Of a stretch of DNA of 64,000 bases, positions 16,296 through 23,540 are shown one piece after another. A model generated the notes under the pieces. That model was given only the letters and a program-made list of their open reading frames with translations, was not told where the DNA came from and did not search any database. Positions within the stretch are counted from its first letter, which is position 1, and each line of letters starts with the position of its first letter. The position numbers were made by a program, and so were the translations under genes. Source of the DNA: Alkalihalobacillus sp. BA299 (GTDB taxonomy: Bacteria; Bacillota; Bacilli; Bacillales; Bacillaceae_F); assembly GCF_017745675.1 (NCBI RefSeq), contig NZ_JAFLJM010000011.1:113957-177956 (forward strand), given 5' to 3'.

Positions 16296-16472
16296 CACGC
16301 AACAATCATGCTTCAGCTGGGGGAACATCCGAAAGTCGTTTCCGAGCGCCTTGGTCATAGTAAAACGAACGTTACTTTAGACATTTACAGCCATGTTGTA
16401 CCAGATATGCAGAAAGGAGCAGCGGATAAGTTTGAACAAGCGATGCTAAATGTAAGTGGAGAAAATAAATGA
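16296..16472 (+). pseudogene. second integrase C-terminal remnant, opposite strand
   Basis: On the plus strand the frame encodes HATIMLQLGEHPKVVSERLG, then HSKTNVTLDIYSHVVPDMQ and a tail ending NVSGENK. It is the C-terminus of another tyrosine integrase, clearly different from the minus-strand remnant beside it. No upstream part of the gene is present. The fragment is open to its stop, but the N-terminal and core-binding domains are missing. Confidence 0.85.
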
Positions 16473-16538
16473 TTATTTTACTAAATAAAACTAAAATAAT
16501 CGATGCTATAATAGAAGATATCAATCGGAGGGATTAAA

Positions 16539-17030
16539 ATGGAAAATACATTACAACAAATCCTTAACGAACTAAAAGAAGTGCGGTCTGATATTTCAAT
16601 ACTTAAGAACGGACAACATGGCCTTGATCAAAACCAGCAAGAAGTACTAGCCGATTTTGGCGAACTTAAAGATGGACAGCAACGACTGGTACAAAGTCAA
16701 CTAGAAATGAGATCCGATATTGAGGAACTCAAAGTTGGGCAACAACGACTCGATCTAAGCCAACAACAAATTCGGTCAGATATCAGTGAACTCAAGGTTG
16801 GGCAGCAGAGACTTGTTCAAGACCAACAAGAAACGCGAACCAATTTTGGAGAACTTAAAGCTGGGCAGCAACGAATAGAACAAGGCTTAGAGCAGTTACA
16901 AAAGAACTTGGTTGAGACCCTTGGTGAGTATACAGAGAAAATAGTTGATCATGTCGATGATAAAACTGCAGCTTTAAACAAACGCGTTTTTGATGTGGAG
17001 ACTGTTGTACAGCGGATTAGTAGGCAGTAA
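16539..17030 (+). CDS. coiled-coil repeat protein
   Basis: A 163-residue protein made almost entirely of 21-residue (three-heptad) repeats of the form ELKVGQQRLxxxQxxxRSDIx, with about four copies between residues 20 and 125, and a terminal coiled coil (TEKIVDHVDDKTAALNKRVF). No membrane or signal segment is seen. RBS GGAGG lies 7 nt before ATG. Repeats of this LKxGQxxLxxxQ type are common in bacillus proteins of unknown role, often on mobile regions. It lies within the island, directly after the integrase remnants, and has its own terminator. Confidence 0.8.
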   Translation: MENTLQQILNELKEVRSDISILKNGQHGLDQNQQEVLADFGELKDGQQRLVQSQLEMRSDIEELKVGQQRLDLSQQQIRSDISELKVGQQRLVQDQQETRTNFGELKAGQQRIEQGLEQLQKNLVETLGEYTEKIVDHVDDKTAALNKRVFDVETVVQRISRQ

Positions 17031-17066
17031 CTTGTTATTTAAAGTAACTTAAATCGTTAATTTTAC

Positions 17067-17104
17067 AATGGACCCCCATACTTATTTTAAGTGTGGGACT
17101 CCAT
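17067..17104 (+). terminator. terminator of the coiled-coil gene
   Basis: AATGGACCCCCATACTT and AAGTGTGGGACTCCATT form an interrupted stem followed by TGTTTTGTACTTTTTTT. Confidence 0.8.
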
Positions 17105-17132
17105 TTGTTTTGTACTTTTTTTGAAAATCTTT

Positions 17133-17190
17133 AGCAATCGCGCCGTTTGTTGAATATCATTTTTCTATTGTATAGTATGATTGTACTACC
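17133..17190. repeat. 58-bp dispersed repeat, copy 1
   Basis: GCAATCGCGCCGTTTGTTGA, then ATATCATTTTTCTATTGTAT and a TAGTATGATTGTACTACC end. An imperfect second copy is at 22405-22467. It lies 120 bp from the IS110 remnant and may be an end sequence of a mobile element. Confidence 0.6.
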
Positions 17191-17311
17191 ATGAAAATTA
17201 ACGTCTTATGTATCAATAAAAAGGCCATACTTAAGAAGACGCAGCTCATTCTTTTTTTTTAAAAAGAGAGGAACGCCATATTTCAGGGGATATTACATTG
17301 AATGGGTTATT

Positions 17312-17695
17312 CTAAGACGCTTCTGGTTCCACAAGCGAAACAGTATAGCCTAGACTTTCTAGCCTTCGTAGTGAATGTCGAACAATCGATTGTTGTTTTT
17401 GCTTATCGAAGTAATCTTCTCCTAAATCGACGTACATTTCTTTACGGGTCAATAAGTAATAGGAGATTCGTAATATCGCATGCGCGACTACAACTGCTGC
17501 CCGCTTTTTACCTTCCACGTGCTGCAGTACGGCGATAAAGCGCTCCGAGGTAGTTTTTTGACCCTCTAATAGATTGAGCTGCTTCAATTAAGGCTGACTT
17601 TAAATATTTGTTTCCATTCTTCGTTTTAGAAGACTTCCGTTTCCCGGCACTTTCATTACTACTTGGCACCAATCCGGCCCATGAGCACATTTGAG
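17312..17695 (-). pseudogene. IS110-family transposase remnant (frameshifted, 5' truncated)
   Basis: Two overlapping minus-strand frames together give the C-terminal half of an IS110/IS1111-type transposase. The first is SWAGLVPSSNESAGKRKSSK and KNGNKYLKSALIEAAQSI (Transposase_20 region), ending ALYRRTAARGR. The second continues KKRAAVVVAHAILRISYYLL and ends in GEDYFDKQKQQSI...LGYTVSLVEPEAS. A frameshift at about 17510-17530 separates them and the DEDD N-terminal domain is absent, so it is dead. Confidence 0.85.
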
Positions 17696-18367
17696 GTGCT
17701 TAAAGTTCTTCTTTATTCTTTTTAAACCAAGAGTAAAACAGTTCTTCCACTGATAATCATTCCTTTTATCTTGTATAAAAGCTCACCATTAGTTGAACAT
17801 CTTTTTTAGCCTTGATTAATATTCTCTCGTATAATAATTTCATAAGTAGAATCGTTTGGTATGATTTCTTCTGCCATTACGGAATGACTTTAATAATCCT
17901 CACTTTGACTTCATTTCTTTTTATATCGCCTGATTCCACTTCAATAGTAATTATCCAATTCGATGAATTGCGATGATCAGGTTGAACCATTACGCTATGA
18001 TCCAATAAATGCTTTTCTACAAATCGCATGAACTTCCTTTGGAACTAGAAACGTCCTACTTCCACCCTTTTAACCCACAGGCACCTCTAAAGATATTTTT
18101 TCTATAACAACTTTCCTACACCGAACCATTTTCCTATATTGGTCGAGCTACTAAACAATAAATTTTGTAAAAATTTCGGTATATTGCATAGATAGCTATC
18201 CTGCATTTTTAATAATAATAACAGTGTGAATCATGTTTTTCGGAACTCCTATTTTGTTTACTTTTCCGTCAGTAATTATGCCATATCTAATTTTGTTTTT
18301 GTTTTTATTTTAGTTTTGACTATTTTCTTTCCATAAAGGTTAAAAATTTTTAAAAGAGGTTTTAAAA
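17696..18367. other. gene-free AT-rich stretch in the island
   Basis: No open frame with a ribosome binding site, no RNA gene and no repeat was recognised in these 670 bases. It looks like degraded sequence between the IS110 remnant and the CDGSH gene; a plain AAAGAGG ribosome binding site for that gene lies at its right end. Confidence 0.5.
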
Positions 18368-18556
18368 ATGGTGACGATTAAAGTGAATGATAATGGTTCT
18401 TTGCGTGTAACAGGTAATGTAGAGCTCGTCGATGGTGAAGTAAACAAAATAGAAACGAAAGAAACATTTTCTCTTTGCAGGTGTGGTCTTTATAAAAATA
18501 AACCATTTTGCGACGGGGCACACAAAGCTAATTTTGAAAGCATTGACAGAGCATGA
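18368..18556 (+). CDS. CDGSH iron-sulfur domain protein
   Basis: A 62-residue protein. The C-terminal motif CRCGLYKNKPFCDGAHKANF matches the CDGSH pattern CxCx2(S/T)x3Px3CDG(S/A/T)H, which binds a [2Fe-2S] cluster through three Cys and one His. The N-terminal half forms the beta strands of the fold. It is cytoplasmic and likely a redox or cluster-transfer protein. RBS AAAGAGG lies 8-9 nt upstream. It lies in the island and has no operon partner. Confidence 0.88.
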   Translation: MVTIKVNDNGSLRVTGNVELVDGEVNKIETKETFSLCRCGLYKNKPFCDGAHKANFESIDRA

Positions 18557-19042
18557 ACATTTTAAATTTTAAGGCAGCAAATCTGAGGTATAGCTTCGTG
18601 TAGCAGTTACAGTTTTTTATAGTATTAAGATAGGGGACAGACTTGGAGTCCCTTTTTTAAATATTTTTCATAGACCCCTTTAAATATCGATATAAATCCA
18701 TCCATTATAATCTGATCTATTTATCATGTCACCACATCCAAACATTTTTTTATCTTATCGTAGAGGGATTTCAACAAGCTCAGAGTCTGGATGCATAAGT
18801 CTGATACCATCTCTTTCTTCAGACCCCACCCCAACAGTCATGCTAAATACACAGCTGTACTATTCATCTCTATTTTCATCTAAACAACAATTTCTTTTTT
18901 TATTTGATAAAAAATGAAAAAGCATTACTCATTTTTACAGTAATGCTAAAAAAAAACAACAAGGCTGTGAAACAATTCTGTGATACAAGATTATTCGGGG
19001 GGGGGGATGACAGGCACCGTTCTGTTGTGTATGATTAAAAAA
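18557..19042. other. intergenic region with a G10 homopolymer tract
   Basis: No convincing gene. A run of ten G lies at 18997-19006, about 75 bp upstream of the tetR start and thus within its likely promoter or leader. A hairpin (AGCATTACT and AGTAATGCT) lies at about 18921-18948. Confidence 0.5.
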
Positions 19043-19056
19043 AGACCCATTGGTTT
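19043..19056. promoter_or_regulatory. candidate operator upstream of island tetR (degenerate)
   Basis: AGACCCATTGGTTT keeps the outer AGACC...GGTTT half-sites of the operator AGACCGATCAGTCT found upstream of the MFS and thioesterase genes. It would allow autoregulation of the TetR gene. Confidence 0.45.
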
Positions 19057-19078
19057 TAAAAGTGCATTGGAGGTGACC

Positions 19079-19681
19079 ATGATACGAAAAGGAGAACGCA
19101 CGAAAAAAATGATCATTGAAAAAACTTCAAAGCTATTAAATACACAAGGTTATCTAGCAACACCGGTTTCCGATGTCATGAAAGAAACAGGCCTTGAAAA
19201 GGGCGGGATTTACAATCACTTTAAAAGTAAAACGGAACTTTCACTGCACGCTTTTCAATATGCAATCAATGAAATGGGAAAAAACTTTCGCGTCGCATTA
19301 GCAGATAAAAAATCTGCCACTCAACGTTTGTATGCAATTCTTGACACATTTTTTGATCTAGCAAATGGACACCCGCTTCCAGGCGGATGCCCAATTATGA
19401 ATGCAGCAATTGAATCTGATGATGCACACCCGGAGTTACGGGCAGAAACAGAAAAAGCAATGAATCAACTCTATCAAATGATCCAGTCAATTTTTCAAAA
19501 CGGAATCAAAAAAGGAGAATTCTGCCCAACGCTCGATACTGATGAGTTTTCGACGATTTTTATATCGACCATCGAAGGGGCACTAATGATGACAAAGCTT
19601 TATAACGATCCCGTTTATATTAAGCGGGCCATTCGATTTCTTAAAAGCCAGGTCTCTTCTATCCAATTAAATAGCGGCTAA
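19079..19681 (+). CDS. TetR/AcrR family regulator of the MFS-thioesterase regulon
   Basis: A 200-residue regulator. The helix-turn-helix is at about residues 8-50 (TSKLLNTQGYLATPVSDVMK, then ETGLEKGGIYNHFKSKTEL). The C-terminal domain has the PGGCPIMNAAIESDDAHPEL segment typical of the YfiR/TetR_C_6-like subfamily. Start ATG 19079 has GGAGGTG 3 nt upstream; the open frame extends further 5' but without a ribosome binding site. Four copies of an AGACCGATCAGTCT-like palindrome lie upstream of this gene, the MFS gene and the thioesterase gene, which predicts one small regulon. Confidence 0.88.
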   Translation: MIRKGERTKKMIIEKTSKLLNTQGYLATPVSDVMKETGLEKGGIYNHFKSKTELSLHAFQYAINEMGKNFRVALADKKSATQRLYAILDTFFDLANGHPLPGGCPIMNAAIESDDAHPELRAETEKAMNQLYQMIQSIFQNGIKKGEFCPTLDTDEFSTIFISTIEGALMMTKLYNDPVYIKRAIRFLKSQVSSIQLNSG

Positions 19682-19729
19682 TAAAATACTCACCTTTCGT
19701 ACCGGGGAGGGGGGATTTAGACCTCTTAA

Positions 19730-20974
19730 CTAACTATTTCCTGCATACACTCTTCCTTCAGTTTCTTCTTTTACCCTGGCTTTTTTAGCAGTTTGTTTCA
19801 TAAAAATTGCAAGCGACAAGCCTATAACAGTCATCAAAGTGGAAAATAGGTGTGCAGCTTTAAATCCGCCAGCTTGCTCAATAATCAAGCCTCCAAACAT
19901 TGGTCCGAGGAGCTGACCGACGGCAAAAAATACTGTAATAAATCCTAGTGCAGAAGGGATTTGATTTAAAGCCACCTGTTCAGTTAATGATGTTTGAATA
20001 AGCGCAAACATTCCTGTAATTGTTAAGCCTAATAAAATCTGAGTGAGCAAAAACCCTATAAAGTTAGGTAGAACGACAGAAGCAATATTGGCAACACTGA
20101 AAAATAAAATGCAAACAATCAGGCTAAGCGTCCTTCCATAACGGTCTGATATGAATCCCCAAGTAGGTCCACTCATGATTGCCAATATGCCACCTATTGA
20201 AAACAAGATGCCGCCAGTCACTGCATTAATCCCTTCCTCAATCATATACCCCATTTGGAATGTCAATGGAATTAAGTAAGCCGTTCCTACACTAAAGTAA
20301 ATCAATCCTAGAAGAAGTACCCCTTTGTTACGATAGACAGAAACTGATGTATTCTCACTAGAATCAGGTTGACGGGTTGTCATTTGTGGATTTTTTAAAA
20401 ATACATAAGCAAAAATGACGGTAACAACAGTAAAAATTCCGAACCCAGCCAAGCCATATCTCCAACCTACAGTTGATGCCGTCATCAGACCAGGAATGAC
20501 AAAGCCTGCCAACAGTACCCCTGCACCACCACCGCTCATCAAAAATCCAATCACTAAGCCGCGCTTTTCAGGAAACCAACCGACCAGCAATCCAACTAGT
20601 GGAATGAAAACAAAAGCTGTCCCCATACCGTTGAGGAACATAAGCGAAAGATTCAGATAAAAGAGGTTCGATAAGGACAATCCTATATAGCTAAGCATGA
20701 CAATGACTCCACCGCAGATAATGATCGTCTTACTTCCCCATCTGCTCACAAACTTACCGCAAACTACACTAAAAATGAGAAATCCCAACGCATTTGCACT
20801 GCCAATTAACCCTGCTTGAAAATATGTGAGACCCAAATCTTCGCGCATAAAAGGCATGACAATTCCATAGGCCAATCTTCCAAACCCTGTTGAAGCAATA
20901 ACGAGACATGTACTGACAATCACATAGCACCAAAACACATTTCTTTTCGTATGACTACTATTTACATTTGTCAA
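19730..20974 (-). CDS. MFS transporter, YbfB/YjiJ-like
   Basis: A 414-residue, 12-helix major facilitator. The N-terminus STGFGRLAYGIVMPFMREDL resembles the YbfB/YjiJ group, and helix 2-3 has the conserved SRWGSKTIIICGG motif. A mid-protein hydrophilic loop (NPQMTTRQPDSSENTS) separates the two halves, and the second half has ISDRYGRTLSL. The substrate is unknown; related proteins act as drug or metabolite exporters. It lies convergent to tetR with an operator-like palindrome 72 bp upstream of its start, so it is probably derepressed by the TetR ligand. Confidence 0.88.
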   Translation of the reverse strand: MTNVNSSHTKRNVFWCYVIVSTCLVIASTGFGRLAYGIVMPFMREDLGLTYFQAGLIGSANALGFLIFSVVCGKFVSRWGSKTIIICGGVIVMLSYIGLSLSNLFYLNLSLMFLNGMGTAFVFIPLVGLLVGWFPEKRGLVIGFLMSGGGAGVLLAGFVIPGLMTASTVGWRYGLAGFGIFTVVTVIFAYVFLKNPQMTTRQPDSSENTSVSVYRNKGVLLLGLIYFSVGTAYLIPLTFQMGYMIEEGINAVTGGILFSIGGILAIMSGPTWGFISDRYGRTLSLIVCILFFSVANIASVVLPNFIGFLLTQILLGLTITGMFALIQTSLTEQVALNQIPSALGFITVFFAVGQLLGPMFGGLIIEQAGGFKAAHLFSTLMTVIGLSLAIFMKQTAKKARVKEETEGRVYAGNS

Positions 20975-20993
20975 CTCAATTTCTCCTTCCTAA

Positions 20994-21020
20994 AAAAGCG
21001 TCTAGCGCTGGAGCTAGACA
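20994..21020. repeat. short deletion derivative of the type A/B repeat
   Basis: AAAAAGCG, then TCTAGCGCTGGAGCTAGACA: the left end AAAAGCG and right end GCTAGACA of the GAAAAGCGGAAG...CTGCAGCTAGACA family joined with almost the whole core missing. Confidence 0.6.
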
Positions 21021-21045
21021 TAATAAGAAAATCCCCTAAAATAAA

Positions 21046-21059
21046 AGACCGATCAGTCT
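21046..21059. promoter_or_regulatory. TetR operator upstream of the MFS gene
   Basis: AGACCGATCAGTCT is a near-perfect 14-bp palindrome, with the same core as the sites at 21625 and 21670. Confidence 0.75.
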
Positions 21060-21137
21060 CTAAAATAGCCAAAAAATTTTCTTTACTAATGGCTGCTTAA
21101 TAAATGCTTGCTTCAATATCATGGTATTCATTTCATG

Positions 21138-21590
21138 TTAATTTTTAACTTCATGGCCCTTCGCTTCTTCTCCCCGCAATGTCATGCAAGTACTCGTCAA
21201 ATAGGCAACTAGTTTTCCAGATTCATTGAAAATGTCACAATGTACTAGACCTACCGATTTGCCTCTTTTCTTTACTTCAGCTTTTGCTGTCAGCTTTTCA
21301 TTGCAAACCGGCTTTAGGAAATTAATTTTCAATTCAACAGTGGTAAAGGTCTCGCCATCATCTAACGTACTATTGTAGGCTGTTCCCATGGCAACATCAG
21401 CCAGATCACACAAAATCCCCCCGTGAATCGTCCCCATTGGATTCGCATGTTTTTCTGTATCGCATTCCATTTCAAACACCGATCGCCCGTATTCAATGTG
21501 AACGAACTTTAAACCAAGTAATTTAGCAATAGGTGGAGGAGAAATTTCTCCACTAATCAATTTTTGAAGATTTTCTAACGCTTTACTCAT
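21138..21590 (-). CDS. PaaI-family hotdog thioesterase
   Basis: A 150-residue single-domain hotdog thioesterase. The motif NPMGTIHGGILCDLADVAMG contains the conserved HGG and the catalytic acidic residue of the PaaI family. The FTTVELKINFLKPV strand completes the core. It would hydrolyse an acyl-CoA in the cytoplasm; the chain or aryl specificity is not visible. Two operator palindromes upstream place it in the same TetR regulon as the MFS exporter, suggesting release and export of a CoA-linked acid. It is followed by the MFS gene on the same strand at a distance of about 160 bp. Confidence 0.88.
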   Translation of the reverse strand: MSKALENLQKLISGEISPPPIAKLLGLKFVHIEYGRSVFEMECDTEKHANPMGTIHGGILCDLADVAMGTAYNSTLDDGETFTTVELKINFLKPVCNEKLTAKAEVKKRGKSVGLVHCDIFNESGKLVAYLTSTCMTLRGEEAKGHEVKN

Positions 21591-21624
21591 TTTTCAAAAC
21601 ACTCCTTTTTTTAAATTATTTTTA

Positions 21625-21638
21625 AAACCGAACGGTCT
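21625..21638. promoter_or_regulatory. TetR operator 1 upstream of the thioesterase gene
   Basis: AAACCGAACGGTCT, a palindrome with ACCG...CGGT arms, 35 bp upstream of the start codon. Confidence 0.7.
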
Positions 21639-21669
21639 TTTTTAGACCAAAAGAGTTCTGTTGAATTTA

Positions 21670-21683
21670 AGACCGATCAGTTT
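21670..21683. promoter_or_regulatory. TetR operator 2 upstream of the thioesterase gene
   Basis: AGACCGATCAGTTT differs by one base from the 14-bp operator at 21046. It is centred 45 bp from operator 1. Confidence 0.7.
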
Positions 21684-21686
21684 CTT

Positions 21687-21896
21687 TTAGGATACATTAT
21701 TCTGAAAAATAAAACAATTAAAACCTGTTATATGCTCTCCGCCTCGTAATTGATTAGCGATGTTTCCTACTGCACTGTTATCACCTACAAACAAATCTTT
21801 AAGTTGAAAAATATCACCATTTGCATTTGTTTCATTTGAATTACACCCACTTAAGAAAAGCAATGCCAATAGTGAAAAGAACAAAAACTTAATCAT
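21687..21896 (-). pseudogene. truncated DUF4825-like lipoprotein
   Basis: A 69-residue frame with a lipoprotein signal (MIKFLFFSLLALLFLSGC, lipobox LSGC). It is followed by DIFQLKDLFVGDNSAVGNIA, which matches the start of the DUF4825 domain (a Y/FxxxxVGDNSAVGNI signature). The domain normally runs on for about 70 more residues; here the frame shifts into an unrelated short tail (FNCFIFQNNVS) and stops. It is best read as a truncated gene. Confidence 0.55.
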
Positions 21897-22404
21897 TATT
21901 TTTAACTTTATTAATGGATCTTCTAATAAAATAATACCAGGTTAAAGAATTGTATTAAAAGAGTGAACCCACTAGTATCTATGTACTGTGGTTAATCACT
22001 TGCTGCACAGTATGTGTCTACCATGTAATAAAAAAGTTAATCTATCCTATTTGCTGAAGACTGATCTAATTGAAAATCAATCTAATTTTTTTAAACATTT
22101 TTGATTATCAAAAATAAGGTTTTATATCTTTAATTACCAGAAGGATTGCAGTGGTAAACAGTCTGTCATTCTTTGGTACACTTTTTATCATTTGATGGTA
22201 AATACTATGTCAGAGGTGGTACATCGGCTGTAATCAACGGCAATGAATACAGCCACAAGAATGTACCATCTCTGCCATGCTTTTTACCAGTAGTTGCCAC
22301 CAAATTTACCACTTTCTGTCAACGTGTTTACCAATAAAAGAACGTCAACGGTATTAAAGTATAAAAGCCTAATCCTCCTCACTTTACCGAGGAATTAGGC
22401 TTTG
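21897..22404. other. gene-free stretch with a long imperfect hairpin
   Basis: No supported gene. AGAGGTGGTACAT (22212-22224) pairs with ATGTACCATCTCT (22261-22273), with an inner GGCTGTA/TACAGCC helix. A frame through it reads FDGKYYVRGGTSAVINGNEY, which looks like a fragment of a secreted beta-rich domain, but it has no start and soon becomes low quality. A terminator-like hairpin (AAGCCTAAT and ATTAGGCTT) lies at 22365-22402. Confidence 0.4.
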
Positions 22405-22467
22405 GTCTTCCGCAATCGCACCAATTGTTAAATATCAATTTCTATTGAATAGTATCGTTGTACTCCC
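22405..22467. repeat. 58-bp dispersed repeat, copy 2, overlapping the PIN gene 3' end
   Basis: An imperfect copy of the sequence at 17133-17190 (GCAATCGCACCAATTGTTAA, then ATATCAATTTCTATTGAATA and GTACTCC). The last codons of the PIN-domain gene lie inside it. Confidence 0.6.
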
Positions 22468-22884
22468 TGTGCAACTACAATAATTCTTCTGGAATATAGT
22501 ATTCGCATTCCAACTTTTAAAATCTTTTTTATCCCAAGTTAAAACAGGAAGTTTGCTGTTAGATTTACTCGATATTAGGGCATCAGCAAAATCAACATTT
22601 TTATCCGAATACATTCTCAGTGCAATGATTACATCATCTTCCTCTACTTCAACATTTTCAGATTCAATGACATCTAATAGATATTCAGTTATTTTTTGTT
22701 TATCCAATTTATAGAAAGACTTTAGCAACCAACAACATTCAGCGATTACGACAGTAGGGATTACTAAAGTTAATTCACTTTTTTCAACCTTCTCTACAAG
22801 CTTCACTATAGTATTAAATTTAATTGGATCATCTTTAACTAACATTCGTATAAGAACATTTGTATCAACTAGAAACTTATTCAT
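22435..22884 (-). CDS. PIN-domain toxin, VapC-like
   Basis: A 149-residue PIN-domain ribonuclease. Acidic metal ligands are visible in FLVDTNVLIRML (D7), VIAECCWLL (Glu) and the VDFADALIS and LTWDKKDF segments, so the active site appears complete. The last 11 or so residues (GSTTILFNRN) come from a dispersed repeat and follow the normal end of the fold. It overlaps the AbrB-type antitoxin stop by 8 nt, the classical coupling of a toxin-antitoxin pair. Its target RNA is unknown. Confidence 0.88.
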   Translation of the reverse strand: MNKFLVDTNVLIRMLVKDDPIKFNTIVKLVEKVEKSELTLVIPTVVIAECCWLLKSFYKLDKQKITEYLLDVIESENVEVEEDDVIIALRMYSDKNVDFADALISSKSNSKLPVLTWDKKDFKSWNANTIFQKNYCSCTGSTTILFNRN

Positions 22885-23146
22885 GTTCCAATCCCTCAGA
22901 TAGAATATGTTTAGACGCTTCCTCGTGAGCAGCTTCTCTCATTTTTTCAAGGTTAATTTCCTCTTTAGAAGTAATTCTGCCAATTGCTTGACTTAATAAT
23001 TTTTTCTTAACTGGCTCTATTCTCACTTCATCGTTTTCTATTAAAAACCTAAACTGGTCACCCTCACTTAAACCTAACTTTTCTCTAAGTTCCTTTGGTA
23101 TTGTTATTTGTCCTTTACTCGTCATCTTCCCACTAACTAATTCCAT
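22877..23146 (-). CDS. SpoVT/AbrB-domain antitoxin
   Basis: An 89-residue protein. The N-terminal swapped-hairpin DNA-binding domain is MTSKGQITIPKELREKLGLS plus EGDQFRFLIENDEVRIEPV. A C-terminal helical tail (INLEKMREAAHEEASKHIL) would wrap and neutralise the PIN toxin. Start ATG 23146 has GAGGTG 8 nt upstream; the longer frame is not needed. A perfect palindrome 24 bp upstream is the likely autoregulatory operator. Confidence 0.88.
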   Translation of the reverse strand: MELVSGKMTSKGQITIPKELREKLGLSEGDQFRFLIENDEVRIEPVKKKLLSQAIGRITSKEEINLEKMREAAHEEASKHILSEGLEHE

Positions 23147-23170
23147 TTCAGCTTCACCTCTTACTTCATT

Positions 23171-23187
23171 TGATAGTATTACTATCA
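23171..23187. promoter_or_regulatory. operator of the toxin-antitoxin pair
   Basis: TGATAGTATTACTATCA is a perfect palindrome around a central T, placed between the likely promoter and the antitoxin start. This is expected for AbrB-type autoregulation. Confidence 0.65.
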
Positions 23188-23419
23188 TTATAAGTATTAC
23201 TAAAATATTTTGCAAACTTAACTGAATAATATGAGTCTACTACGTAATATAAGAGATCCTCCACAAATCTGGCCCAATTGCAGTAGATGAGAAGCACAAT
23301 TAATAGAACAACGAAAAGTAGAAACGTGAAGTTAAAAAAAGTGATTTGAATGATTATAAACAGCAGAATACTTACATCTTTATGGATTTACTTGGTTATC
23401 GAGTTATCCTAAATTACAA

Positions 23420-23540
23420 ATTACAGCTCATGACCTTCGAGTAACATTATAGAGTTGACCATATGCTCACAAAAACGTTCACAAATGTTCAATTACCTAG
23501 GCATTCGTTTATTAAGTTCCTGTTCTAATTTATCGAAACC
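23420..23540. pseudogene. third set of integrase remnants
   Basis: On the plus strand 23420-23452 encodes ITAHDLRVTL followed by a stop, matching the HxLR catalytic segment of tyrosine integrases. On the minus strand 23493-23540 encodes DKLEQELNKRMPR, which matches the tail DKLEQELTK of the left-end remnant. The flanking nucleotides CAAATGTTC also match the left end. Both are tiny relics. Confidence 0.7.

Noticed and set aside
18726..18917. A 63-codon plus-strand frame
   Set aside because: It has no ribosome binding site, a low-complexity composition and no recognisable motif.
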